Of a stretch of 64,000 nucleotides of DNA, positions 9,015 through 16,757 are shown in pieces. Position numbers and translations under genes: made by a program. The notes below the pieces were generated by a model. That model made no database searches. It was not told the DNA's origin and worked only from the letters and a program-made list of their open reading frames with translations. Each line of letters opens with the position of its first letter. Within the stretch, counting starts at the first letter, position 1. Source of the DNA: Gordonia hongkongensis (GTDB lineage: Bacteria; Actinomycetota; Actinomycetes; Mycobacteriales; Mycobacteriaceae); contig NZ_CP095552.1 in assembly GCF_023078355.1 (NCBI RefSeq), forward strand, positions 4,402,001-4,466,000, read 5' to 3'.

Positions 9015-10417
9015 GCGCGGTCTCCCAACATCGTGAAGCCGGCGGCCGCCTCGTACGCTGCCGCGACGCGCAACACCGTCGCGTCGTGATGCCGGGCGCC
9101 GACGAACTGTGCGCCGGTCGGCAGACCATCGGCGAATCCACTCGGTACGGTGATCGCCGGCTGACCGGTGAGATTGAACGGGTAGCTGTAGGGAGTCCAG
9201 GATGTCCAGTCGGGCGACCCCGCCCCGTCCGGGACGATACGACCGGCCTCGAATGCCACCGTCGGCATCGACGGCGTCAGCAGGACGTCGAATTCCTCAT
9301 GGAGCAGGCTCATCTGGGTACCCATCTCCATCCGTAGCGCGGTTGCGCTGACGAAATCGGTCGCAGTGAAACCGGAATGCCGTTCCACCGCGTCGATCAG
9401 CAGCGGGTCCACGTGTTCGGCCGCGTGCGGTCCGAGCCCGCGGACGACGACGTCGGCACCCGCGAACCAGATGACGTGGTAGGCCCAGGCCGGGTCCTCC
9501 CATCCGAGATCGACCTTCTCCACGGTCGCCCCGAGCTGTTCCAGTACCGACGCCACCCGGTCGGTGTTGGCCTGTACGCCTGGGTCGTTGGTGCCGAAGC
9601 CGAGATCGGCGCTGTAGCCGACACGCAGATCGGCGAGGTCGCGAACGTCGGCGACCGCGGTGACCGCACTGGTTGTCGGCGACGGCAGTGCGGACCAGTC
9701 ACGGGGATCGAACCCGCTCAGGACATCCAGCAGCGCAGCGCAGTCCGACACCGTCCGCGTCATCGGACCGACGTGGGCCACCGGCGCGAACGGGCTCGGC
9801 GGATACATGGGCACCCGGCCGAGTGTCGGCTTGAACCCGACGACGCCGCAGTAGGCGGCCGGTATCCGGATGGAACCGCCACCATCGGTGCCGACCGACA
9901 GCGGACCCAAGCCGGCCGCGAGCGCCGCGGCACTGCCTCCGCTCGACCCGCCCGACGTACGCGAGGTGTCCCACGGATTGCGGGTGACGCCCGTGCGCGG
10001 ACTGTCGGTGACGCCTTTCCATCCGAATTCCGGTGTGGTGACCTTTCCGAGCAGGACCGCACCTGCCTCACGCAGACGTGCCACCGCGGGAGCGTCGATG
10101 TCCCACACCATCTGATCGGGCTCGATCATCAGCGAGCCGCGCAACGTCGGCCATCCGGCGGTCAGCAGCAGGTCCTTGATCGAGACCGGAACCCCGTCGA
10201 GCGGGCCGAGGGGTGTCCCGGCGGCGAATCGCTCAGTGGACTCCCGGGCCTGGGCGCACGTGCGTTCGCGGTCGATGAGGCAGAACGCATTGATGGACGG
10301 ATCGACGTCATCGATGGCGTCGAGCAGTTCCGCCGCCACCGAATCCGGCGTCAGCTCGCCGGTACGGTAGGCCTCGGCCAGTTCCGTGGCGCTGAGCCAC
10401 CGCGTGGCGTCCGTCAT
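9011..10417 (-). CDS. Amidase signature (AS) family amidase
   Basis: A 468-residue amidase-signature hydrolase. The Lys-cisSer-Ser triad is complete: Lys81 in VSIKDLL, Ser158 in TSGGSSGGS, and nucleophile Ser182 in GTDGGGSIRIP. The length is normal for GatA-like catabolic amidases. I place the start at the ATG at 10417, which has a GAGGGG Shine-Dalgarno 4 bases upstream. Longer in-frame starts reach back through the divergent promoter and the racemase gene and are rejected. It is the first gene of the minus-strand operon amidase, DUF3830, gntR. It fires from a divergent promoter that contains the ATTGT-N2-ACAAT palindrome. The substrate is probably a linear or cyclic amide in the same pathway as the racemase-family enzymes. 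Confidence 0.9.
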   Translation of the reverse strand: MTDATRWLSATELAEAYRTGELTPDSVAAELLDAIDDVDPSINAFCLIDRERTCAQARESTERFAAGTPLGPLDGVPVSIKDLLLTAGWPTLRGSLMIEPDQMVWDIDAPAVARLREAGAVLLGKVTTPEFGWKGVTDSPRTGVTRNPWDTSRTSGGSSGGSAAALAAGLGPLSVGTDGGGSIRIPAAYCGVVGFKPTLGRVPMYPPSPFAPVAHVGPMTRTVSDCAALLDVLSGFDPRDWSALPSPTTSAVTAVADVRDLADLRVGYSADLGFGTNDPGVQANTDRVASVLEQLGATVEKVDLGWEDPAWAYHVIWFAGADVVVRGLGPHAAEHVDPLLIDAVERHSGFTATDFVSATALRMEMGTQMSLLHEEFDVLLTPSMPTVAFEAGRIVPDGAGSPDWTSWTPYSYPFNLTGQPAITVPSGFADGLPTGAQFVGARHHDATVLRVAAAYEAAAGFTMLGDRA

Positions 10418-10437
10418 GCGCCCCCTCGGAAGATTGG

Positions 10438-10455
10438 TAGATTGTTGACAATCTA
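10438..10455. promoter_or_regulatory. Operator palindrome TAGATTGT-TG-ACAATCTA
   Basis: An 18-base inverted repeat with 8-base perfect arms around a TG centre, in the 54-base gap between divergent amidase and racemase genes. The core ATTGT-N2-ACAAT matches the half-site style of FadR/FCD-type GntR regulators. The same core recurs at 22215-22226 in front of the second racemase-family gene. It ends 5 bases before the GGAGG ribosome site of the plus-strand gene, so bound protein would block that promoter and probably the amidase promoter too. The gntR gene lies in the amidase operon, so autoregulation is likely. Binding is inference from symmetry and position. Confidence 0.75.
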
Positions 10456-10471
10456 CCTTGGAGGTGTGGGC

Positions 10472-11224
10472 GTGACAACCACCGTCGCAATGCTCTATCC
10501 CGGCCACGCAGCCGAGGACGACTTCGAACTGATCGAGGCGGCGATCGGCACTGCCGAGCCCCACTCCGAGGTCCGATTGCCGGTCGTGATCACCGAGGTG
10601 GACTCCGACGACCACACCGTCCAGGCCATGACTGCGGTCAGCGAGCAGGACCGCCTCTTCGACGGCGTGCGGCGAGCGCAGGCCCACCACCCATCGGCGC
10701 TGATGTGGGCGTGCACCTCGGGCAGCTTCGTCTACGGTTTCGACGGTGCCCGACGCCAGGCCGCCGATGTCGCGGGAAAGTCCGGCCGTCCGGCGTCGTC
10801 GACGTCACTGGCCTTCGCCGCGGCCTGCCGGCATCTCGGTCTGTCACGGGTCGCGATCGCCGCCACCTATCCGGAACCACTGGCGAGTCGCTTCACCGGG
10901 TTTCTCGCCGACGCGGGTGTCGAGGTGGTGGCCCTGCGCGCCAACGACATCGGGACGGCGACCGAGGCCGGGATGTTCGACGGCGACGGACTGTTCGACA
11001 TGCTGTCGGCCGCTGATTCCGGCTCGGCACAAGCAATCCTGGTCCCCGACACCGCATTGCACACCGCGATGTGGGTCGTCGACCTCGAGGCCAAGTTCGG
11101 CAAACCCGTGCTGACCGCGAATCAGGTCACCGCGTGGGAGGGGCTCCGACTCACCGGGCTCACGGTCGACGTTCCCCGGCTCGGGAGCTTGTTCACCTCT
11201 CCGCCCGGCCCACTCGCTGGTTGA
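10472..11224 (+). CDS. Asp/Glu racemase superfamily enzyme (maleate isomerase/EutA-like)
   Basis: A 250-residue enzyme of the superfamily that includes Asp/Glu racemase, maleate cis-trans isomerase, arylmalonate decarboxylase and the ectoine-cluster protein EutA. The first catalytic cysteine is present (Cys81 in WACTSGSFVYG). The second position reads VPDTAL, so Asp193 replaces the usual cysteine. The conserved KPVLTANQVTAW segment follows at 211. Single-cysteine members usually do not racemise by the two-base mechanism, so a lyase, decarboxylase or one-sided isomerase role is more likely. The GTG start at 10472 has GGAGG 7 bases upstream; GTG at 10466 is in frame but badly spaced. The last residues and the stop codon fall inside a dispersed repeat (GCTGGTTGAG), so the native C-terminus may have been replaced. 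Confidence 0.82.
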   Translation: MTTTVAMLYPGHAAEDDFELIEAAIGTAEPHSEVRLPVVITEVDSDDHTVQAMTAVSEQDRLFDGVRRAQAHHPSALMWACTSGSFVYGFDGARRQAADVAGKSGRPASSTSLAFAAACRHLGLSRVAIAATYPEPLASRFTGFLADAGVEVVALRANDIGTATEAGMFDGDGLFDMLSAADSGSAQAILVPDTALHTAMWVVDLEAKFGKPVLTANQVTAWEGLRLTGLTVDVPRLGSLFTSPPGPLAG

Positions 11225-11921
11225 GGGGTGTCCCTACCCGCTGGTTGAGGGGTGTCCCCGCCCGCTGGTTGAGTGCCTCCACCCGCTGGTTGAGCCGGCC
11301 CCGAGCGGAGCGAGGCGCCGTGTCGAAACCACTCACCAGTCTCGTCAGAGTGTGTCCCCACCCGCTGGTCGAGGGGCGTCCCCACCCGCTGGTTGAGGGG
11401 CGTCCCCACCCGCTGGTTGAGCCGGCCCCGAGCGGAGCGAGGCGCCGAGTCGAAACCACTCACCGGTCTCGTCAGAGTGTGTCCCCTACCCCTTGGTTGA
11501 GGGATGCCCCTACCCGCTGGTTGAGGGGTGTCCCCGCTCGCTGGTTGAGCCGGCCCCGAGCGGAGCGAGGCGCCGAGTCGAAACCACCTGGTAACCAGAC
11601 AAACCCGTAAAGACCTCGGCCCTTGTTCGACCAACCCGAAAGCGCCGCAAATGCGTACGTCGAGTTGATGTCGTCGCGGAGGCGTAGCCCGACAAGCTGG
11701 CGTGTCACGCCGGCAGGCCGAAATCCAGAGACAGTCCGGAATGGCGCCGGCCTGATTGTTGGTAGTTGAGGTTCTCGGGTCGCCAGGTGGTTTCGACACG
11801 GCGACTCGCCTAGCGGCTCGTTGCCGGCTCAACCAGCGGAGGGGGGTGCCGGCTCAACCAGCGGGGGAGGGCTCCTCGACCTCGACGCGCTGTCAACGGG
11901 ATTCGGCGCACGGTCGACGGG
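11212..11921. repeat. Gene-free region filled with GCTGGTTGAG-type dispersed repeats
   Basis: This 700-base gap between convergent genes is mostly repeats. Short units of the form CGCTGGTTGAGGGG-TGTCCCC recur many times from 11212 to 11545. A longer element, CTGGTTGAGCCGGCCC then GAGCGGAGCGAGGCGCCG(A/T)GTCGAAACC, appears at about 11286-11330, 11411-11458 and 11540-11585, and inverted at 11788-11839. Short CAACCAGCGG units follow to 11865. The same family occurs at 39147-39190 inside fdhB and at 42871-43040 before selA. The stretch 11600-11780 has no clear gene. The inverted end copies could fold and act as a crude transcription block between the racemase gene and the kdp operon. Confidence 0.85.
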
Positions 11922-12851
11922 TCAGTCGATGACCGCTTTCGCGACGGTGATGCAGGTGGTGATCCACTCCCGGTCGGCCGGTCGGAGCGGGCGTGACGCG
12001 CGGTCGGCATCCTCGATCGCCCAGTGCGCGTTGAGGATCATCCGGACGATGACCCAGTCGCGGGCCCGGTCCGGATCGAGGTCCGCCGCATCGGTGATGG
12101 TGTAGAAGCGGCGGCGGATATCGTACCGGACGTCGGATACGCGCGGGCCGAGGCGATTCCACAGCATGGGGGCGAGTTCGTAGTGCGCATCCCCCGACAT
12201 CGGGCTGGGGTCGATGGCGACCCATCGGCCGTCGGCATCGGCGAGGACGTTCTCGTGGTGCAGGTCGCCGTGCACGATGAGACCCACGGTGGCCGTGTCG
12301 GCCACGAAGTCCCGGCCGACCGACAGCGCCTGCTCGACAAACCGTCGCGGTACCGGAGCGTCCCGCGGGATGCGGGCCAGGTTGTCCAGCCAGCGCTCGA
12401 GATGTGTGGTGAGGAGCGCCAGACGCCCCGGGGCGGGGACGTGCAACCGGCCGTAGAGCCCGGCGACCACCAGGCATGCTTCGTCATCGTCGACGGTGGT
12501 CAGATCGCGTCGCGTCAGCCGTTCGAGGAGGATCGCGCGACGACGCGGATCGGCGCGCAACATGCGTACCGCTCCGCGACCGTGCCAATGTTGCAGTCCC
12601 AGTGCCTCTTGCGCACCTTCGTCGTCACCGTCGAACGCCACCTTGAGGACCGCCCGCGCACCCTGCCGATCGAGCACGGGAACGACGAGTGACTCGAACC
12701 CGTGCCACAACTCGTCGCCGTCACGACGCAATCCCCACTCGTCCAGGAGCGCCGAGACCGCGCCCGGTAGACGCGACAGCCAGTCCACCCACAGCGGACC
12801 GAGCGCGGCCTGCTCCGACAGACCGACCGGGATCTCCGACGCCGTGATCAC
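11922..12851 (-). CDS. Aminoglycoside/hydroxyurea antibiotic resistance kinase-like phosphotransferase
   Basis: A 309-residue protein of the APH(6)/StrB kinase family, which phosphorylates streptomycin or hydroxyurea. Seen in the sequence are LVVPVLDRQGARAVLKVAF for nucleotide binding, the catalytic loop HGDLHHENVL with Asp196 and Asn201, and the metal-binding Asp214 in AIDPSPMSGD. These key kinase residues are intact. The GTG start at 12851 overlaps the kdpE stop as GTGA; longer in-frame starts would run inside kdpE and are rejected. The gene is thus translationally coupled to the end of the Kdp regulatory pair. Whether it gives resistance or has a metabolic target is unknown. Confidence 0.85.
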   Translation of the reverse strand: MITASEIPVGLSEQAALGPLWVDWLSRLPGAVSALLDEWGLRRDGDELWHGFESLVVPVLDRQGARAVLKVAFDGDDEGAQEALGLQHWHGRGAVRMLRADPRRRAILLERLTRRDLTTVDDDEACLVVAGLYGRLHVPAPGRLALLTTHLERWLDNLARIPRDAPVPRRFVEQALSVGRDFVADTATVGLIVHGDLHHENVLADADGRWVAIDPSPMSGDAHYELAPMLWNRLGPRVSDVRYDIRRRFYTITDAADLDPDRARDWVIVRMILNAHWAIEDADRASRPLRPADREWITTCITVAKAVID

Positions 12852-13552
12852 GGTGCGCCACGGACGAACCGGTAGCCCATTCCGGCCTCGGTCAGGAGGT
12901 GCCGCGGGTGCGCCGGGTCCTCCTCGAGTTTGCGTCGAAGACTCGCCAGGTAAACGCGCAGGTAGTTGCTCTGCCCCAGGTACCCCGGGCCCCACACCGT
13001 GGTCAGGATGTCACTCTGCGACACCAGTTTTCCCTCGTGACGCACCAGCATCTCCAGGATGCCCCACTCGGTCGGCGTCAGGTGGACCGGAACCTCCCCG
13101 CGCGTCACCTGTTTGGCGGCCAGATCCACGACGAAGGCACCCGCGTCCACGACCGGTGCTTCCGACGTCGCGTTCGACACGGCTCCGCGCCGTAGCGCGG
13201 CTCGCAGCCGGGCCAGGAACTCCTCCATGCCAAAGGGTTTGGTGACGTAGTCGTCGGCCCCCGAGTCCAGCGCGACGACCTTGTCGGCAGCGTCGGTGCG
13301 CGCCGACAGGACGATGACGGGCACCGTCGTCCATCCGCGCAGTCCCTCGAGAACCGTCAGACCGTCGATGTCGGGCAGGCCGAGATCGAGCACCACGACG
13401 TGCGGGTTCTCCCGCGCGGCCGCTGTCAGCGCGGCGGCCCCGGTGGCCGCGGTCGTCACCGCGAAGCCACGCGCGTTGAGGTTGATCCGTAAGGCTCGCA
13501 ACAACTGCGGTTCGTCGTCGACGACCAGGACCCGCGTCTTCTCGGCGCTCAT
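12848..13552 (-). CDS. kdpE: KdpE response regulator
   Basis: A 234-residue OmpR/PhoB-type response regulator. The receiver domain spans about 1-120, with acidic residues DDE at 12-14, the phospho-acceptor Asp56 in VVLDLGLPDIDG and the conserved lysine in YVTKPF. The C-terminal winged helix (about 135-230) contains VHLTPTEWGILEMLV and GPGYLGQSNYLRVYLASLRRKLE. KdpE switches on kdpFABC when potassium is limiting or turgor falls. Its ATG overlaps the kdpD stop (ATGA), and its own stop overlaps the kinase-like gene that follows (GTGA). Confidence 0.95.
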   Translation of the reverse strand: MSAEKTRVLVVDDEPQLLRALRINLNARGFAVTTAATGAAALTAAARENPHVVVLDLGLPDIDGLTVLEGLRGWTTVPVIVLSARTDAADKVVALDSGADDYVTKPFGMEEFLARLRAALRRGAVSNATSEAPVVDAGAFVVDLAAKQVTRGEVPVHLTPTEWGILEMLVRHEGKLVSQSDILTTVWGPGYLGQSNYLRVYLASLRRKLEEDPAHPRHLLTEAGMGYRFVRGAP

Positions 13553-16098
13553 CGAGTCGGCCCTTCGGTCTCGGCGTGCGTATCCTCGTCGGTCGCGGGC
13601 AGGTCGACGACCATGGTGGCGCCACCGCCCGGCGTGTCCTCGACGCTCAGCACGCCCCCGATTGCCGTGACGAATCCCCGCGCCACCGACAGCCCCAGGC
13701 CCACCCCCGACGACGCGCCGCTGGTGTCGCCATTCTGATGGAAGGGTACGAAGATCTGGTCTCGATCCACCATCGGGAGACCGGTTCCGTGGTCAACGAC
13801 CCGGATCACGCATCGCGGCGGGTCGGCGGGGGTCAACCGGGCGGTGATCTCGACCTGCCCGCCGCCGTGTCGGCGCGCGTTGTCGATGAGGTTCGCCAGC
13901 GCACGCTCCAGTAGTCCGGGATCGGTATACGCCCAAGCATGTTCGAGATCGAAGACCGGGCCCGGTTGCCGGTCGGGTCGCCCCGCCGTCACCGCGGCGC
14001 GATGCACGACCTCGGGGAGGAAGGTCCGCTGCCGCTGGGGCCGGACCGCCCCTGCCGCGAGCCGCGAGGAGTCCAGCAGGTTCCCCACCAGCGAGGTGAG
14101 GTGATCGACCGACTCGTCGACGGTCGCCAGCAGTTCCGCGGTGTCCTCGTCGCTGAAGGTGACGTCGTCACTGCGCAGGCTCGACACCGCCGCCTTCGCC
14201 GCGGCCAACGGCGTCCGCAGGTCGTGTCCGACCGCCGACAGCAGGGCCCGCCGTAGCTCGTCGGTGCGCGCGAGCGCGTCGGCCGTCGCCGCCTCGGCTT
14301 CGAGGGCGTGACGCTGCACGGCGCCCGCCGCCTGCCCGGCCACGGCCGACAGGACGCGACGATCCCGCGCCCCGAGCTTCGGCCCGCGCAGGAGCAGTTC
14401 GAACTCGTCACCCGGCACGACGCAGACGGTGTCGGCGTCCTCCGGGGTCGTCGGCGGTGAGTCGCCCACCGCGGCCTCGACCGTCCGGCCGGCCCGCGAG
14501 GTCCGCCGTACAACCGACACGGCCGACTGATCGTAGGTCTCCCGGAACCGATCCAGCAGGACCGGGACGTCGGCACCGCCGAGCACGACGCTGGAGAACA
14601 GCGCCAGCAGTTCGGCCTCGCGGGCGGCGTCCTGCGCCTGTGCACGTCGAACGGTCGCCGAATCCACCAGCGCGGCAACCGCGATCGCGATCAACAGCAT
14701 GACCAGGATGGTGATCAGATTGTCGGGCTGGCTGATCGTGAACGTGAACCTGGGATCGGTGAAGAAGTAGTTCAGCAGCAGGCCGGAGATGACCGCCGAC
14801 AACGCGGCCGGCAGGATGCCACCGAGCATCGACACCGCCAGCACCGCAACGAAGTACAGCGCCGATTGGCTGGCGAAACCGAGCCACGGGTCGAGCAGCT
14901 GGAGCACCCCGGTGACGACGGCCGGGACCAGCACCGCGAAGACCCAGCTCAACGGCCGGTGGAAGCGGGTGTCCCGGATGTCTAGTCGGGACCGCCGGGT
15001 CGTCTCGTCGTGGGTCACCATGTGCACGTCGATGCGGCCGCTCTCGCTCACCACGGCGGCGCCGACGCCTTCGTCGAAGATCCGCTGCCATCGCGGTCGG
15101 CGCGAGGTGCCGAGTACGAGCTGGGTGGCGTTGACGCCACGTGCGAAGTCCAGCAGCGTGTCCGGGATGTCGTCGCCGACGACGGTGTGGATTCGCGCCC
15201 CGAATCCCGTCGCGAGTTCCTTGAGCGCGGCGAGGTCCACGCCCGCACCGGTCAGCCCGTCGCCCCGGACCACATGGACGGCCAGCAGTTCGGCGCTCGA
15301 CCGCGATGCGATCCGGCTCGCGCGGCGGAGCAGGGTCGGCGATTCGGCGCCACCGGTGACGGCCACCACGACCCGTTCACGCGCTTCCCAGGTCTCGGTG
15401 ATGGAGTGCGCCGCACGATAATCCGCAAGCTTGTCGTCGACCTGGTCGGCGAGCCACAACAGCGCGAGCTCGCGCAGCGCGGTGAGGTTGCCCTGCCGGA
15501 AGTAGTTGGCCAGGGCACCGTCGACCCGCCCGTTCGGATAGACCTTGCCCGCGGACAGGCGCTGGCGCAACGCTTGCGGATCGATGTCGACGAGTTCGAT
15601 CTCGTCGGCACCGCGCACGATGTCGTCGGGCACGGTCTCCCGTTGCACCACTCCGGTGATCTGGGCGACGACGTCGTTCAGACTCTCCAGATGCTGGATG
15701 TTGATCGTCGAGTAGACGTCGATCCCCGCGGCGAGCAACTCTTCGATGTCCTCCCACCGCTTGCGGTTTCGGAGCCCGGGGACATTCGTGTGGGCGAGCT
15801 CGTCGACCAGCACCACCTGCGGCCGGCGAGCCAGCACCGCCTCGAGATCCATGTCCTCCAGCGGTGTCCCGCGGTAGGGCCGTCTGGTGCGCGGGACGAC
15901 CTCCACACCTTCCGCGAGAGCGGCAGTCGCGACCCGACCGTGAGATTCGACGACCCCGATCACGACGTCCACACCCTCGTCGACAAGGGTTCTGGCCTGC
16001 GCGAGCATCTCGTAGGTCTTGCCGACGCCGGGCGCACAACCGAGGAACACCCGCAGCTTGCCGCGACCATCGTGGTGCCCGGTCACCGCTGATGTCAT
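13549..16098 (-). CDS. kdpD: KdpD sensor histidine kinase
   Basis: An 849-residue membrane sensor kinase with the full KdpD layout. The N-terminal KdpD domain has a Walker A motif GCAPGVGKT at about 20-28 and a Walker B-like VLVDELAHTN near 97. A universal-stress-like domain lies at 240-350, followed by four membrane helices between about 383 and 480 (DUF4118). A GAF-like region comes before the dimerisation domain with His625 in SAVGHDLRTPL, and the ATPase domain has GLGLSVARGF. It senses low potassium or ionic stress and phosphorylates KdpE. It begins 19 bases after kdpC and overlaps kdpE, so the two regulators belong to the structural operon. Confidence 0.96.
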   Translation of the reverse strand: MTSAVTGHHDGRGKLRVFLGCAPGVGKTYEMLAQARTLVDEGVDVVIGVVESHGRVATAALAEGVEVVPRTRRPYRGTPLEDMDLEAVLARRPQVVLVDELAHTNVPGLRNRKRWEDIEELLAAGIDVYSTINIQHLESLNDVVAQITGVVQRETVPDDIVRGADEIELVDIDPQALRQRLSAGKVYPNGRVDGALANYFRQGNLTALRELALLWLADQVDDKLADYRAAHSITETWEARERVVVAVTGGAESPTLLRRASRIASRSSAELLAVHVVRGDGLTGAGVDLAALKELATGFGARIHTVVGDDIPDTLLDFARGVNATQLVLGTSRRPRWQRIFDEGVGAAVVSESGRIDVHMVTHDETTRRSRLDIRDTRFHRPLSWVFAVLVPAVVTGVLQLLDPWLGFASQSALYFVAVLAVSMLGGILPAALSAVISGLLLNYFFTDPRFTFTISQPDNLITILVMLLIAIAVAALVDSATVRRAQAQDAAREAELLALFSSVVLGGADVPVLLDRFRETYDQSAVSVVRRTSRAGRTVEAAVGDSPPTTPEDADTVCVVPGDEFELLLRGPKLGARDRRVLSAVAGQAAGAVQRHALEAEAATADALARTDELRRALLSAVGHDLRTPLAAAKAAVSSLRSDDVTFSDEDTAELLATVDESVDHLTSLVGNLLDSSRLAAGAVRPQRQRTFLPEVVHRAAVTAGRPDRQPGPVFDLEHAWAYTDPGLLERALANLIDNARRHGGGQVEITARLTPADPPRCVIRVVDHGTGLPMVDRDQIFVPFHQNGDTSGASSGVGLGLSVARGFVTAIGGVLSVEDTPGGGATMVVDLPATDEDTHAETEGPTR

Positions 16099-16117
16099 CG
16101 ACCGAGTCTAACCGCGC

Positions 16118-16753
16118 TCACGGGGCGCGACAGCCGGGCGGCACGTGCCCCAGCGCGAGGTTCACCTCGAGGACATTCACGCGGGGCTCACCGAGGAATC
16201 CGAACTGTCTGCCCTCGGTGTGCGCGTCGATGACCGCCTCGATCTCCGCGGGTGACCGACGGTTCTCGCGCGCGAGCCGAGTGACCTGTAGCTCGGCATA
16301 GGCGGGACTGATGTGCGGGTCGAGTCCCGACCCCGACCCGGTCACCGCGTCGGTGGGCACCTGCGCGGGTGTCACTCCCTCCCGTGCGGCGATCAGCGCA
16401 CGACGCGCGGTGACGTTGGTCAGCAGGAGCTCGCTGTTGGGCCCCTGATTGGTGGGCGCGGACGCTGCCGGGTCACCGGTCGCCATCGGGTCGTCCGGGG
16501 CGCCCACCACCCGGGCGTGCAGGTAAGGGTCGGGCGCACCCGAGTCGACCTGCGGATCGACACCGATCAGCGTCGAACCGACCGCACATCCCGCGGCGTC
16601 GAACACCCGCGAGCCCTCCGCCCCGTCGGTGTTCACCCGCGAGATCGCCCACACGGCAGCGGGATAGACGAGACCGAGGATGATCGTGAGACCGAGGAGC
16701 ATGCCCGCGGCGGCGACGCATTGCCGGACGAAGCCGGACCAGACTGTGTTCAT
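16118..16753 (-). CDS. kdpC: KdpC, potassium-transporting ATPase C chain
   Basis: A 211-residue protein with one N-terminal membrane helix (about residues 10-32) and a large extracytoplasmic domain. Conserved KdpC motifs include the LVYP...W segment after the helix, GSxLIG, and SGLDPHISPAYAELQVTRLAREN, which leads to LGEPRVNVLEVNLAL at the end. KdpC stabilises the KdpA-KdpB complex and raises its ATP affinity. I choose the ATG at 16753, which lies 4 bases after the kdpB stop and gives MNTVWSGF; the longer start at 16780 would overlap kdpB by 23 bases. Confidence 0.95.
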   Translation of the reverse strand: MNTVWSGFVRQCVAAAGMLLGLTIILGLVYPAAVWAISRVNTDGAEGSRVFDAAGCAVGSTLIGVDPQVDSGAPDPYLHARVVGAPDDPMATGDPAASAPTNQGPNSELLLTNVTARRALIAAREGVTPAQVPTDAVTGSGSGLDPHISPAYAELQVTRLARENRRSPAEIEAVIDAHTEGRQFGFLGEPRVNVLEVNLALGHVPPGCRAP

Positions 16754-16757
16754 GACG

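Noticed and set aside
10444..10449. TTGACA as a -35 promoter box for the racemase gene
   Set aside because: It lies only 23 bases before the start codon, leaving no room for a -10 and a leader; it is part of the operator palindrome.
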